Positions 13,161 to 21,534 of a DNA stretch of 43,132 nucleotides are shown piece by piece. The notes under the pieces were generated by a model, which searched no databases, had not been told where the DNA came from, and worked only from the letters and a program-made list of their open reading frames with translations. Numbering within the stretch: the stretch's first letter is position 1; every line of letters begins with the position of its first letter. Source of the stretch: Bdellovibrionales bacterium RIFOXYD1_FULL_55_31 (lineage in GTDB: Bacteria > Bdellovibrionota > UBA1018); assembly GCA_001770175.1 (NCBI GenBank), contig MEQK01000076.1:5836-48967 (forward strand). Direction: 5' to 3'. The translations under genes were made by a program, and so were the position numbers.

Positions 13161-13168
13161 AAGCCTCG

Positions 13169-13747
13169 ATGGCTGAAATCAAAATCGAGCTGGAAAAAAA
13201 TTTCGACAACCTCGGTCCGAGAATGCGCAAAGTGGTCGAGCGCGCGACTGTCCGTTCTCTGAATATCGCGATCAAGTCTGTTCGGAGCCAAGTCCAGAAG
13301 GCAATAACTGAGGGGGTAGGAGTCAAGCGGAAGGACATCATAAAGCGCCTATGGATCTTCCCGGCCGACTCAGGACGGCTTGAGGCAGCGCTGAACGTGA
13401 ATGGTGCTGGCGTTCCCCTTTTCAAATTCGATGCAAAGCGAACCAAGGTGAAGACAACCAGAGGCGTGCGCTATGGAGTAACGGCAATGATCAAAGGAGG
13501 CAGAACGTTCATTCCCGGAGGCTTCCTGGCTGAGATGAAATCTGGAAAGGTTGGCGTCTTCGAAAGGACGGGCACTGATCGTTTGCCCATAAGGCAGATG
13601 TTTTCAAACGAGGTAACTGACTTTCTTAAGAACAACTCGGGCTTCCTTCCAAGGATCAAGGATGATGCCAATAGAAAGCTGCAGCAGAACTTCGATCGCG
13701 ATTATTTATTTTACTACAGGAAAGAGTTTGGCACGAGCCTTGGCTAG
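13169..13747 (+). CDS. Minor tail protein Z-like (lambda gpZ family)
   Basis: A 192-residue protein. The family pattern is visible: a basic helical N-terminal part (MRKVVERATVRSLNIAIKSVRSQVQKAITEGVGVKRKDIIKRL), VPLFKFDAKRTK, FIPGGFLAEMKSGKVGVFERTGTDRLPIRQMFS, and a helical tail. In lambda gpZ acts at the head-proximal tail end during joining. Here the gene lies upstream of ParB and terminase instead of between neck and tail genes, an unusual position. Confidence 0.7.
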   Translation: MAEIKIELEKNFDNLGPRMRKVVERATVRSLNIAIKSVRSQVQKAITEGVGVKRKDIIKRLWIFPADSGRLEAALNVNGAGVPLFKFDAKRTKVKTTRGVRYGVTAMIKGGRTFIPGGFLAEMKSGKVGVFERTGTDRLPIRQMFSNEVTDFLKNNSGFLPRIKDDANRKLQQNFDRDYLFYYRKEFGTSLG

Positions 13748-13846
13748 GTCGCGGGTCCTTCCCAGGGGTCTCGGAATACGGGTGAAACGGCCGCGATATT
13801 TCTCTAGCGTCAGGTTTGGAATTGGGTAGTCGTTTTAAGGGGATTT

Positions 13847-14365
13847 ATGGGCAAACGAAAGCGAAATGATGAGATCTCAGCACCAAAGTCGAAGCTTTTC
13901 CCGATTGATAAATTGGTCCCCTACGAGAAGAATCCGCGGATCCACCCAGAGCACCAGGTCCAGCAGCTCGTCGACAGCATCACCGAATACGGATTCGTCA
14001 GCCCGCTCGTGATCGATTCAAAATTTCGTGTGATCGCCGGGCACGGCCGGCTCATGGCCGCGAACCGGCTCGGCCTTTCTCACGTCCCATGCGTGATTGT
14101 TGATCACCTCACGGAGGCGCAACGCAGAGCGTACATCATCGCAGACAATCGCCTCGCTCTGAATTCCGATTGGGACATGGATATTTTGAAAGAAGAAGTC
14201 AGAGATCTCGACGCGGACGGCTTCGATATTGATGTTTTAGGGTTCTCGCTCTCAGAAATTGAGGCGCTCACAGTCGATTTGAAATCGGTTCCTCGGGTCA
14301 GGAAGGAAAAGAAGAGCAATGCCGTCGATTGTCCGAGCTGTGGGCATCGCTTCACTATCGAATAG
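13847..14365 (+). CDS. ParB-like nuclease domain protein
   Basis: A 172-residue protein. The ParB/Srx N-terminal fold is clear: IDKLVPYEKNPRIHPEHQVQQLVDSITEYGFVSPLVI, VIAGHGRLMAANRLGL, VPCVIVDHLTEAQRRAYIIADNRLA. The C-terminus ends in CPSCGH, a short zinc-like element. In phages such genes commonly sit beside the terminase and methyltransferases, and may nick DNA or hydrolyse CTP; the exact role is open. RBS AAGGGGATTT precedes ATG 13847. Confidence 0.85.
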   Translation: MGKRKRNDEISAPKSKLFPIDKLVPYEKNPRIHPEHQVQQLVDSITEYGFVSPLVIDSKFRVIAGHGRLMAANRLGLSHVPCVIVDHLTEAQRRAYIIADNRLALNSDWDMDILKEEVRDLDADGFDIDVLGFSLSEIEALTVDLKSVPRVRKEKKSNAVDCPSCGHRFTIE

Positions 14366-14377
14366 CGATGAGCAGAC

Positions 14378-14866
14378 ATGAAGCCGCTTTCGCTAAGAGC
14401 ATATGCCAAGCACCGCGGAGTTGCACTTCAGGCTGTCCAGAAGGCTGTGAAATCGGGGCGTATTACTCTCGTCAAGGGCGCCAAAGGCAAAAAGGGAATT
14501 GACCCCGCATCGGCAGATCGGCAGTGGGACGAGACAACTGACCCCGGAATGCAACGGAGTCAAAAGTCAGAGGCAACCGGAACTTTTCAGCAGGCAAGGG
14601 CCATGCGGGAGGCGTACCGCGCGAAAGAAGCAAAGCTTGCGTACGAAGAACGAATCGGCAAACTTGTAAGCGCCGAAAGGATAAAAACCGAAGCATTTGA
14701 ATGCGCCAGAATGGTTCGGGATTCCATTCTCAATATCCCGAACCGGATCGCGCATGAACTCGCCGGCGAAACCGACCCGGGCAAAGTTCACGCGCTCCTT
14801 ACCGTCGAGCTGAATAAAGCCCTCGAGGAACTTGCAAATGCAGGCAAGCGTCGCGCAGACAGCTGA
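14378..14866 (+). CDS. Terminase small subunit (Nu1-like)
   Basis: A 162-residue protein. The winged-helix N-terminus (SLRAYAKHRGVALQAVQKAVKSGRI) recognises packaging sites in this family. A middle section follows (FQQARAMREAYRAKEAKLAYEERIGKLVSAERIKTEAFECARMVRDSILNIPNRIAHELA), then a C-terminal helix. Position directly before the large subunit and overlap with it confirm the assignment. It binds phage DNA and recruits the motor. Confidence 0.88.
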   Translation: MKPLSLRAYAKHRGVALQAVQKAVKSGRITLVKGAKGKKGIDPASADRQWDETTDPGMQRSQKSEATGTFQQARAMREAYRAKEAKLAYEERIGKLVSAERIKTEAFECARMVRDSILNIPNRIAHELAGETDPGKVHALLTVELNKALEELANAGKRRADS

Positions 14867-16748
14867 GGAAATTCTCGATCGCGCGGGGACCCGTGTCTAC
14901 AACTCTGCCTTTTGGTCTGGAATGAAGCCGGATGAGCTGCTCACGGTTTCCGAGTGGGCAGACAAGTACCGCGTTTTGACTCAGAAGGCCTCGGCCGAAC
15001 CAGGGCAATGGCGGACGAGCCGGACCCCATACCTCAAGGAAATAATGGACTGCCTTTCGCCGCTTTCTCCCATCGAGAAGGTCGTGTTCATCAAGGGAGC
15101 TCAGGTCGGTGGAACTGAGGCTGGGAACAACTGGATCGGATACGTCATTGACTATTCGCCGGGGCCGATGATGTGCGTTCAGCCTACAGTTGTTACCGCG
15201 AAACGAAACTCGAAGCAAAGGATCGCTCCGCTAATCGAGGAATGCCCGCGGCTCGCGGCCAAGGTGAAGCAGGCGAGATCAAGAGATTCTGGAAATACAG
15301 TCCTAGAAAAAGATTTCCCGGGTGGGCGACTAGTAATGACTGGCGCAAATTCTGCGGTTGGGCTTCGGTCGATGCCGGTCAGATTTCTTTTTCTGGATGA
15401 GGTTGACGGATATCCGGGCGATGTCGATGGCGAGGGAGATCCGGTCGCACTCGCAGAGGCAAGGACAAGGACGTTCGCACGCAAGAAAATATTTTTGGTC
15501 TCGACGCCCACGTTCGAGGGGCGAAGCAAAATTAAAGCTGCATACGACGAAAGCGATCAACGAAAATACTATCTTCCTTGTCCCCATTGTGGCGGATTTC
15601 AAGACCTGAAGTGGTCTCAAGTGAAATGGCCGGCAGGCAAACCATTTGAAGCGGCTTATATCTGCGAACATTGCCAAAAGCCAATCGAGGAATACCACAA
15701 GACCAAGATGCTGGCCGCCGGCGAATGGCGTGCGCAAAAGCCCGGAGTCGGTGGCGGCAAAATCGCCGGGTTTCATCTCAACTCGCTTTATAGCCCCCTT
15801 GGCTGGTACTCCTGGGGTCAGGCGGCAGACGATTGGGAAAAGGCAAAGGGCAAGCCGGACAAACTTCGCGGACTCATCAACACAGTGCTAGGAGAGACGT
15901 GGAAGGAAAAGGGCGAGGCGCCGGAGTCGAAGCGACTTTATGAGCGTCGAGAGAGATATCCGCTCAACAAAGTACCCGCAGGCGGCCTATTCCTGACTGC
16001 CGGGGTAGACGTTCAAAAAGATCGTCTCGAGCTCGAAATAGTTGCATGGGGCCGAGACAAGCAGAGCTGGTCCATCGATTACCGGGTAATTTCTGGAGAG
16101 ACATCCTCGGAAGTCCCCTGGAAGGAACTCAACAAAGTGCTCATGCAGGAATGGCCGCATGAACGTGGGGCTTCGCTCCCGATTAAGATGCTCGCCGTCG
16201 ACTCAGGCTTCAACACTCAGCACGTTTACAACTGGGCCAGAAAGCATCCGATAACGAGAGTAATGGCGATCAAGGGGATTGATTCGGCAAGCATTCTCTT
16301 GGGTCAGCCGAGTGCGGTCGATGTCACGGTCCGGGGCCGTAAAGTGAAGCGCGGATTTCGCGTCTGGCCAGTTGGGGTAAGTATTGCGAAATCAGAACTG
16401 TATTCGTGGCTGAGGCTTGATTCCCCGTCTGAGGGGGAGGCCTACCCGCCGGGGTATTGTCACCTTCCGGAGTATGGAGAGGAATACTTTCAACAGATCA
16501 CCGCCGAAGAACTTGTCACTAAAATCGTCCGCGGATTCCGAAAATACGAGTGGGTTAAAACGAGAGATCGAAACGAAGCCCTTGACGCACGTGTCTACTC
16601 CCGGGCGGCGGCCGCTGCCGTCGGATTGGATCGGTTCAGCGAAGCACAATGGGATGAACTTTCCGACGAGATTGGCAGGGTTGAATCTGCAGAGCAAGAC
16701 CAACCGGAAGAACCGGAGAACGACCCGAACGAACGCCCATTCTGGTAG
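14838..16748 (+). CDS. Terminase large subunit, gpA family
   Basis: About 636 residues from ATG 14838 (the track's 14832 is a TTG two codons earlier). N-terminal ATPase: KGAQVGGTEAGNNW as the Walker A-like loop and FLFLDEVDGYPG as Walker B. Then STPTFEGRSKI, and a zinc finger (CPHCGG ... CEHC) at about 248-280. The C-terminal nuclease part starts near TAGVDVQKDRLELEIVAWG. The lambda gpA family cuts concatemers and drives packaging, usually at cos sites. It overlaps the small subunit by about 29 bases. Confidence 0.95.
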   Translation: MQASVAQTAEEILDRAGTRVYNSAFWSGMKPDELLTVSEWADKYRVLTQKASAEPGQWRTSRTPYLKEIMDCLSPLSPIEKVVFIKGAQVGGTEAGNNWIGYVIDYSPGPMMCVQPTVVTAKRNSKQRIAPLIEECPRLAAKVKQARSRDSGNTVLEKDFPGGRLVMTGANSAVGLRSMPVRFLFLDEVDGYPGDVDGEGDPVALAEARTRTFARKKIFLVSTPTFEGRSKIKAAYDESDQRKYYLPCPHCGGFQDLKWSQVKWPAGKPFEAAYICEHCQKPIEEYHKTKMLAAGEWRAQKPGVGGGKIAGFHLNSLYSPLGWYSWGQAADDWEKAKGKPDKLRGLINTVLGETWKEKGEAPESKRLYERRERYPLNKVPAGGLFLTAGVDVQKDRLELEIVAWGRDKQSWSIDYRVISGETSSEVPWKELNKVLMQEWPHERGASLPIKMLAVDSGFNTQHVYNWARKHPITRVMAIKGIDSASILLGQPSAVDVTVRGRKVKRGFRVWPVGVSIAKSELYSWLRLDSPSEGEAYPPGYCHLPEYGEEYFQQITAEELVTKIVRGFRKYEWVKTRDRNEALDARVYSRAAAAAVGLDRFSEAQWDELSDEIGRVESAEQDQPEEPENDPNERPFW

Positions 16749-16761
16749 CCAAAAAAAGCGT

Positions 16762-16794
16762 TTGGTCGAAAATCCCGTTCGCCCTCAGTGTGTA
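16762..16794 (+). promoter_or_regulatory. 33-bp late motif, copy A (before connector/portal operon)
   Basis: The sequence TTGGTCGAAAATCCCGTTCG plus CCCTCAGTGTGTA is repeated without a single change at 33307-33339, and with 24 of 33 positions at 23146-23178. It lies in non-coding DNA 20 bases before the gpW-like gene. Candidate late promoter with a non-housekeeping sequence. Confidence 0.65.
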
Positions 16795-16813
16795 CCTAAA
16801 CGCACGAGGACGA

Positions 16814-17023
16814 ATGGCATCCTTTTCCACTGAACAACTCGAAAAGCTCGAAGAGGCGATTGCTCAAGGAGCTCTCCGGGTGAAATACGCAGACAAAGAA
16901 GTTCAGTACCGCTCCCTCGATGAGATGTTTCGGATTCGAGAAATGATGCGCCAGAGTTTGGGGCTGACCGGAGACGGATCCGCGGGCCGTGTTTATCCGA
17001 CAATTTCGAAGGATTTGGAATGA
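16814..17023 (+). CDS. gpW-like head-tail joining protein
   Basis: A 69-residue protein from ATG 16814 (ACGAGGACGA upstream; the track's start at 16790 lies at the late motif). FSTEQLEKLEEAIAQGALRVKYADKEVQYRSLDEMFRIREMMRQSLG matches the compact alpha-beta gpW fold. Lambda gpW sits between terminase and portal genes exactly as here and completes the connector. First gene after late motif A. Confidence 0.85.
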   Translation: MASFSTEQLEKLEEAIAQGALRVKYADKEVQYRSLDEMFRIREMMRQSLGLTGDGSAGRVYPTISKDLE

Positions 17024-18501
17024 ACTGGATCGACAGGGTTATAGAGTTCATAAGCCCTCAGGCCGGTTTTGCAAGATATCGGGCGCGACTTGCACAGAGG
17101 GCTCTTTCTGATTTTGAGAGAAAGTACGAGGGCGCTTCTGTTGGACGGCGAACTGACGGCTGGTTTGCCAATTCGACGTCAGCGAATACGGAGAATGCAC
17201 CGGCCCTCAGCCGGTTGAGAAATCGATCGCGCGATCTGGTTCGAAATAACCCATACGCAGCGAGAGCAGTTCAGGCGATTCAAACAAACACAATCGGAAC
17301 TGGGATCATTCCGCAGCCAAGTGGACGAAGCACAAGGGCGACGAAGGATCTGACTTCCGCTTGGGAACGTTGGGCGGAAACCACAGAATGCGATGCGGAC
17401 GGTGTTCTTGATTTCTACGGCATTCAAGGGCTTGTCATGAGGACCATCGCCGAGAGCGGCGAGTGTCTCGTACGTCGCCGATGGCGCCGCTCTTCGGATG
17501 GCCTATCCATACCAGTTCAGCTTCAAGTTCTGGAACCCGATTATATCGACACGACCAAGTCAGGGACGACGGACACAGGTGGATACATCATTCAGGGTAT
17601 CGAGTTCGATTCCATCGGACGTCGCGTTGCTTACTGGCTTTTTCAAGATCATCCAGGCGATGGTTTTTCGGGTAGGTCATTTAGTGCCGAACCGAAGCGC
17701 GTTGACTCTTCTGAGATTTTACATCTATTCCGCCAAGACCGGGCTGGGCAAGTTCGAGGTATTCCGTGGGGAGCGTCGGTTATCATCAAGTTGCGCGATC
17801 TTGATGAGCTCGAGGACGCCCAACTTACAAAACAGAAAACGGCTGCATGTTTTGCCGCCTTCGTTCATGACATCGAAGCGCCTCAGGATCCTACCAAAGC
17901 AGCGAAAAATTTTACGAAAGTGCTGAAGCCAGGCGCGATTGAAATGTTGCCGCCAGGAAAACAAATCACATTTCCATCTGTGCCGTCCGCCTCGGACGAT
18001 GGCCACTCAAGTCGTGTTCTGCACGCGGTTGCGATGGGATTCGGAGTCACCTATGAGCTCATGACAGGTGACTTTGGGAATGTAAATTTCAGCTCTGGTC
18101 GAATGGGGTGGATCGAGTTTCACCGAAACGTCGAGCAGTGGCGATGGCAACTTATAATCCCAAGATTATGTGTCCCGGTTTGGCAATGGTTTTGTGATGC
18201 CGCCTATCTTCAGGGATATCAGAGCCAAGATGCAACGGCCTCATGGACGCCGCCGCGTCGCGAAATGATCGACCCGACACGAGAGATTCCGGCCATTCGA
18301 GACGCCATCAGGTCAGGAGTGAAGACGCTGTCAGAGGCCATTCGAGAACAGGGAAATGATCCCGAACGGCAACTCCACGAATGGAAGAGGGACGCCGAGT
18401 TGCTCGATAAGCTCGGCCTCACATTGGATAGCGATCCGAGAAAGGTATCTCAGGCTGGGGGGGCCCAGAAGAACGAAAGTAACGATGGAGGAAAAGTATG
18501 A
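17020..18501 (+). CDS. Portal protein, lambda gpB family
   Basis: A 493-residue protein. LSRLRNRSRDLVRNNPYAARAVQAIQTNTIGTGIIPQ, AESGECLVRRRW, VLEPDYIDT and VTYELMTGDFGNVNFSSGRMGWIEFHRNVEQW are lambda-family portal signatures. The dodecameric portal forms the DNA channel at one capsid vertex and binds the terminase. It overlaps gpW and the protease-capsid gene by ATGA. Length is normal for the family. Confidence 0.95.
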   Translation: MNWIDRVIEFISPQAGFARYRARLAQRALSDFERKYEGASVGRRTDGWFANSTSANTENAPALSRLRNRSRDLVRNNPYAARAVQAIQTNTIGTGIIPQPSGRSTRATKDLTSAWERWAETTECDADGVLDFYGIQGLVMRTIAESGECLVRRRWRRSSDGLSIPVQLQVLEPDYIDTTKSGTTDTGGYIIQGIEFDSIGRRVAYWLFQDHPGDGFSGRSFSAEPKRVDSSEILHLFRQDRAGQVRGIPWGASVIIKLRDLDELEDAQLTKQKTAACFAAFVHDIEAPQDPTKAAKNFTKVLKPGAIEMLPPGKQITFPSVPSASDDGHSSRVLHAVAMGFGVTYELMTGDFGNVNFSSGRMGWIEFHRNVEQWRWQLIIPRLCVPVWQWFCDAAYLQGYQSQDATASWTPPRREMIDPTREIPAIRDAIRSGVKTLSEAIREQGNDPERQLHEWKRDAELLDKLGLTLDSDPRKVSQAGGAQKNESNDGGKV

Positions 18502-20510
18502 GCGCGAAAATCAGAGAGCGTACGGTTCAGATGCCTCTGCTCCAAATGCGAGCGGAGTTTTCCCCGGGTTCCTTCAATGCGGAAAAGCGGACGATTGAGC
18601 TCGTATGGTCCGTTGGGAAAAAGGGTCTTCGCGGATTCTACGACCCCTACTATGAAGAGCTCTCGATGAACCCAGCCCATGTTCGCATGGGGAGACTTGA
18701 GTCCGGCAATTCACCATTTATCGACAATCATGAGCGATGGCGTGGAAACCCGGCCGTGCTCGGTCGTATTCTGAGTGGCAAGCTCGAGACAGGCAAAGGC
18801 ACCGCCGTCGTGCGACTTGAGGACGCTGAGAGGCTCGAGAACATCGACGCGAAAGATACGATTCGAAAGATTGAGTCAGGAACCCTTGTTAATTGTTCTG
18901 TCGGGTACACCGTTTACAAGTACCAGCGGCAACCTTCCGTTGAAGGTGAAGAAATTCCAACCTACCTTGCCGTGGATTGGGAACCGACGGAGATCAGCAT
19001 TGTCCCGGTTGGCTTTGACGAGAACGCAGTGGTCCGGGGCAAGAACGAAAAAACCGCACCCTGCGTTTTTATAAACCTTCCCGAAGAGAGGAATAAGGAG
19101 GCACTAATGGACGAGAACGAAAAGAAGGAAATGGAGCGGAAAGCCGCTGAGGATAAGGCCGCTGCTGAGAAAGCGGCTGCCGAAAAGGCTCGAGCCGATG
19201 AAAAGTCGCGCCAGAGCGAAATCCGCTCGATTTGCACGAGGCTTGGGCTCGAAGAGAGCTTTGCGAAGCGCATGATCGACGAAGATAAGCCTCTGGACGA
19301 AGTTCGCAAACTCGTCATTGACGAAAAGGCGAAACAGAGTGCTACGACTGAAATCCGGAGTGCGAATCCGGTTCTGACCTGCGGAGCGGACTCCTCGGAG
19401 AAATTCCGAGACGGTGCGTCTCAGTGGCTCATTCAGCGCGCTGGATCCGGCGTTTCTGCGGCCGTCGAAAAGCATACCAGCAAGAAAGCCGAAGCCGGTG
19501 AGTTCCGTGGGATGTCGCTGGTTGAGCTCGCTCGCGAATCTCTGATTCGTCACGGTGTGAATGTCAAGGGCATGGACAAAATGGCTCTCGTCGGTATGGC
19601 TCTTACGCATCGTGGAGTGGGAACGCAGTCCACCAGCGATTTCGCCATTCTGCTTGAGAACACCATGCACAAGGTGCTCCTTGCGTCGTATGCGACGACG
19701 CCGGACACTTGGTCGCGGTTCTGTAAAAAGGGAAGCGTTTCGGATTTCCGGGCTCACCCCAGATATCGCCGCGGATTCCTCGGCAGGCTGGACAAGGTTG
19801 GTCAGAATGGTGAGTTCAAGAACAAGGCAGTCGCCGATGGAACAAAGGAAAGCGTAACGGCCGAAACCTTTGGTAACATCATCTCTCTCACGAGACAGGC
19901 GATCGTCAATGACGATATGGGTGCATTCTCCGATATGGCGATGCAGATAGGCCGCGCGGGGAAACTCTCCGTCGAAGTGGACGTTTATGCGTTGCTCGCA
20001 CTCAATGCCGGACTCGGTCCCGTTATGAGCGACACGAAGACACTGTTCCATGCCGATCATAAGAATATCGGCGCGGCAACGGCGCTCTCGGTTGCCGGAA
20101 TCGACGTCGACCGCGTGGTCCTCGGCTCTCAGACAGATCCGTCTGGAAACGAGATCTTGGACCTGCGTCCTGCCGTTCTCGTTCTTCCGCTCGCCCTTGG
20201 CGGCGATGCTCGTGTGATCAACGAGGCGCAGTACGATGCCGATACCGCGAACAAGCTGCAGAAACCGAATAAGGTGCGCGGTCTGTTCAAGGATATCGTG
20301 GACACGGCTCGCCTCACCGGGACTCGTCGGTATTTGTTCGCCGACCCGTCGATTGCTCCCGCGATCGAAGTCGCGTTCCTCGATGGTCAGGAAAATCCTT
20401 TCCTCGAGACCGAGCATGGATTCCGGATCGATGGCGTCGAATGGAAGGCCCGGCTCGATTACGGTGTCGCCGGCATTGACTATCGCGGCGCGGTCACCAA
20501 CGCCGGGTAA
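18498..20510 (+). CDS. Prohead protease-scaffold-major capsid fusion
   Basis: A 670-residue protein. Residues about 1-195 are an HK97-type prohead protease (GRILSGKLETGKGTAVVRL, TLVNCSVGYTVYKY, WEPTEISIVPVGFD). Residues about 204-290 are a charged coiled coil resembling scaffold (KKEMERKAAEDKAAAEKAAAEKARADEK). About 330-670 is a Mu gpT-like capsid domain (TRQAIVNDDMGAFSDMAMQIG, MSDTKTLFHADHKN, DPSIAPAIEVAFLDGQENPFLE). Self-cleavage would free the shell protein. An ideal internal ribosome site allows separate capsid synthesis from residue 204 (see 19097-19109). Confidence 0.92.
   Translation: MSAKIRERTVQMPLLQMRAEFSPGSFNAEKRTIELVWSVGKKGLRGFYDPYYEELSMNPAHVRMGRLESGNSPFIDNHERWRGNPAVLGRILSGKLETGKGTAVVRLEDAERLENIDAKDTIRKIESGTLVNCSVGYTVYKYQRQPSVEGEEIPTYLAVDWEPTEISIVPVGFDENAVVRGKNEKTAPCVFINLPEERNKEALMDENEKKEMERKAAEDKAAAEKAAAEKARADEKSRQSEIRSICTRLGLEESFAKRMIDEDKPLDEVRKLVIDEKAKQSATTEIRSANPVLTCGADSSEKFRDGASQWLIQRAGSGVSAAVEKHTSKKAEAGEFRGMSLVELARESLIRHGVNVKGMDKMALVGMALTHRGVGTQSTSDFAILLENTMHKVLLASYATTPDTWSRFCKKGSVSDFRAHPRYRRGFLGRLDKVGQNGEFKNKAVADGTKESVTAETFGNIISLTRQAIVNDDMGAFSDMAMQIGRAGKLSVEVDVYALLALNAGLGPVMSDTKTLFHADHKNIGAATALSVAGIDVDRVVLGSQTDPSGNEILDLRPAVLVLPLALGGDARVINEAQYDADTANKLQKPNKVRGLFKDIVDTARLTGTRRYLFADPSIAPAIEVAFLDGQENPFLETEHGFRIDGVEWKARLDYGVAGIDYRGAVTNAG
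19097..19109 (+). promoter_or_regulatory. Internal ribosome site and in-frame start within the capsid fusion
   Basis: AAGGAGGCACTAATGG inside the fusion gene gives a near-perfect Shine-Dalgarno six bases before an in-frame ATG at 19107. The shorter product (467 residues, starting MDENEKKE) would be exactly scaffold plus capsid without the protease. That breakpoint coincides with the domain boundary. Confidence 0.6.
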
Positions 20511-20527
20511 TCGGATCAAGAACCAAG

Positions 20528-20567
20528 GACTGGAGGCCGCAGGGTAAGGGGCTCTGCGGCCTAAGTC
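20528..20567 (+). terminator. Strong intercistronic hairpin after capsid gene
   Basis: AGGCCGCAG (20534-20542) pairs perfectly with CTGCGGCCT (20554-20562), extended by GGACT/AGTCC outside. No T-run follows, so it more likely protects or cuts the message, or acts as a leaky terminator, than stops transcription fully. The next gene starts at 20595 behind AGGAGG. Confidence 0.55.
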
Positions 20568-20594
20568 CGCAACTGTAATTAGGAGGATTCTTAA

Positions 20595-21185
20595 ATGAAA
20601 AACTACGTTCAGCCCGGCGATGTGATCGAATTCACAGCTGGCGCGGATTATTTAAGTGGAGATCCGGTAGTCATCGGAGAGATGGTGGGTATCTGCACCG
20701 GAGACGTCGCAAATACCACAGTCGGGCGAGCAATCCTGTCTGGCGTGTTTCAGGTAGTTAAGGCCGCTGGCGCAACCTGGAGCAAGGGGCAGAAGCTGTT
20801 CTGGGATAAAACGAACAAGAACTTTACTCCGACCGCATCGTCAGACGCCGACCTTTTGGCGGGGTATGCGTTCGAGAGCGCGCTTCTCGCCGCCACCGTC
20901 GGATACATTAAGCTGATGGGCCCCGGTGTCGCGAAGGTCATTCCGGCCATCGCGGCACACGGAGCTCCGGCCGTAACCGCTACCGTGATCGCCGGTTCAA
21001 ACTTGGTCGCGGTAAATGCGGCTGAGCCGACGAAAGCCGAAGTGGACACGGGTATCGACACTTTGAAGACTGCCGTTGTTACCGCGCTTGATCTTAAGGC
21101 GGATAACGCGGACCTGGTCACCGTCGCGGCGAAGCTCGACGCGGTGATTGCGGCACTCAAAGTTGCCGGCTTGATGGACAACTAA
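20595..21185 (+). CDS. DUF2190-type capsid decoration protein
   Basis: A 196-residue protein. The first 105 residues (MKNYVQPGDVIEFTAGADYLSGDPVVIGEMVGICTGDVANTTVGRAILSGVF, KLFWDKTNKNF) fit the DUF2190 family of capsid cement proteins. An Ala/Val-rich extension of about 90 residues (AVTATVIAGSNLVAVNAAEPTKAEVDTGIDTLKTAV) is predicted helical and may project from the capsid. Very good ribosome site (AGGAGGATTCTTAA). The flanking hairpins at 20528 and 21194 isolate its message. Confidence 0.82.
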   Translation: MKNYVQPGDVIEFTAGADYLSGDPVVIGEMVGICTGDVANTTVGRAILSGVFQVVKAAGATWSKGQKLFWDKTNKNFTPTASSDADLLAGYAFESALLAATVGYIKLMGPGVAKVIPAIAAHGAPAVTATVIAGSNLVAVNAAEPTKAEVDTGIDTLKTAVVTALDLKADNADLVTVAAKLDAVIAALKVAGLMDN

Positions 21186-21193
21186 GGAGATCC

Positions 21194-21216
21194 GGGCGGG
21201 GCGCAAGGCCCCGCCC
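21194..21216 (+). terminator. GC-rich hairpin after decoration gene
   Basis: GGGCGGGGC and GCCCCGCCC form a perfect 9-bp stem around GCAAG, directly before the adaptor gene at 21223. Only ACTCTT follows, so termination would be partial; mRNA stabilisation is another possibility. Confidence 0.55.
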
Positions 21217-21222
21217 ACTCTT

Positions 21223-21534
21223 ATGGACTGGTCGACGCTTTCAGATGGAGTTTTGAGCCGGGCACTGAATACGTTCGGAACTCCCGTTTCATACACTCCA
21301 AACGGAGGAGATGAAATTCAGATCTCCGGAGTCTTTTCGAACGCTCACATATTGGTTGAGGTGGGCGGGGTTCCTCAGTCAATGACCGCCCCGACTCTCG
21401 GGATCCGGTTGGCAGATCTGCCGGCAAAGCCGACCAAAGATGATCAGATCACAATCAAAGGTTTGAACTATCGAATTACCGATTCTCAGGAGGATGGTGA
21501 GGGCGGAACAACCCTTATTCTCAATCAAGTATGA
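21223..21534 (+). CDS. Head-tail adaptor (gpFII-like)
   Basis: A 103-residue protein. Pattern of the phage attachment family: SRALNTFGTPVSYTPNGGDEIQISGVFSNAHILVEVGG, LGIRLADLPAKPTKDDQITIKGLNYRITD. In lambda gpFII fills the connector after packaging and joins the tail. The gene follows the decoration protein as in lambda order D-E-FI-FII. It overlaps the next gene by ATGA. Confidence 0.75.
   Translation: MDWSTLSDGVLSRALNTFGTPVSYTPNGGDEIQISGVFSNAHILVEVGGVPQSMTAPTLGIRLADLPAKPTKDDQITIKGLNYRITDSQEDGEGGTTLILNQV

Noticed and set aside
13130-13168. Fourth copy of the 33-bp late motif before the first structural gene
   Set aside because: Only GAAAAT and scattered bases agree, explained better by the palindrome there.
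16762-16794. Sigma-54 promoter reading of the late motif
   Set aside because: TGG and TTCGC are 15 bases apart, not at the 11-base spacing of the TGGCAC-N5-TTGC consensus.
19104-20519. 471-residue leftward ORF antisense to the capsid gene
   Set aside because: Mirror of the strongly biased codons of the capsid frame; Arg/Glu/Ile-rich, no start signals and no recognisable domain.
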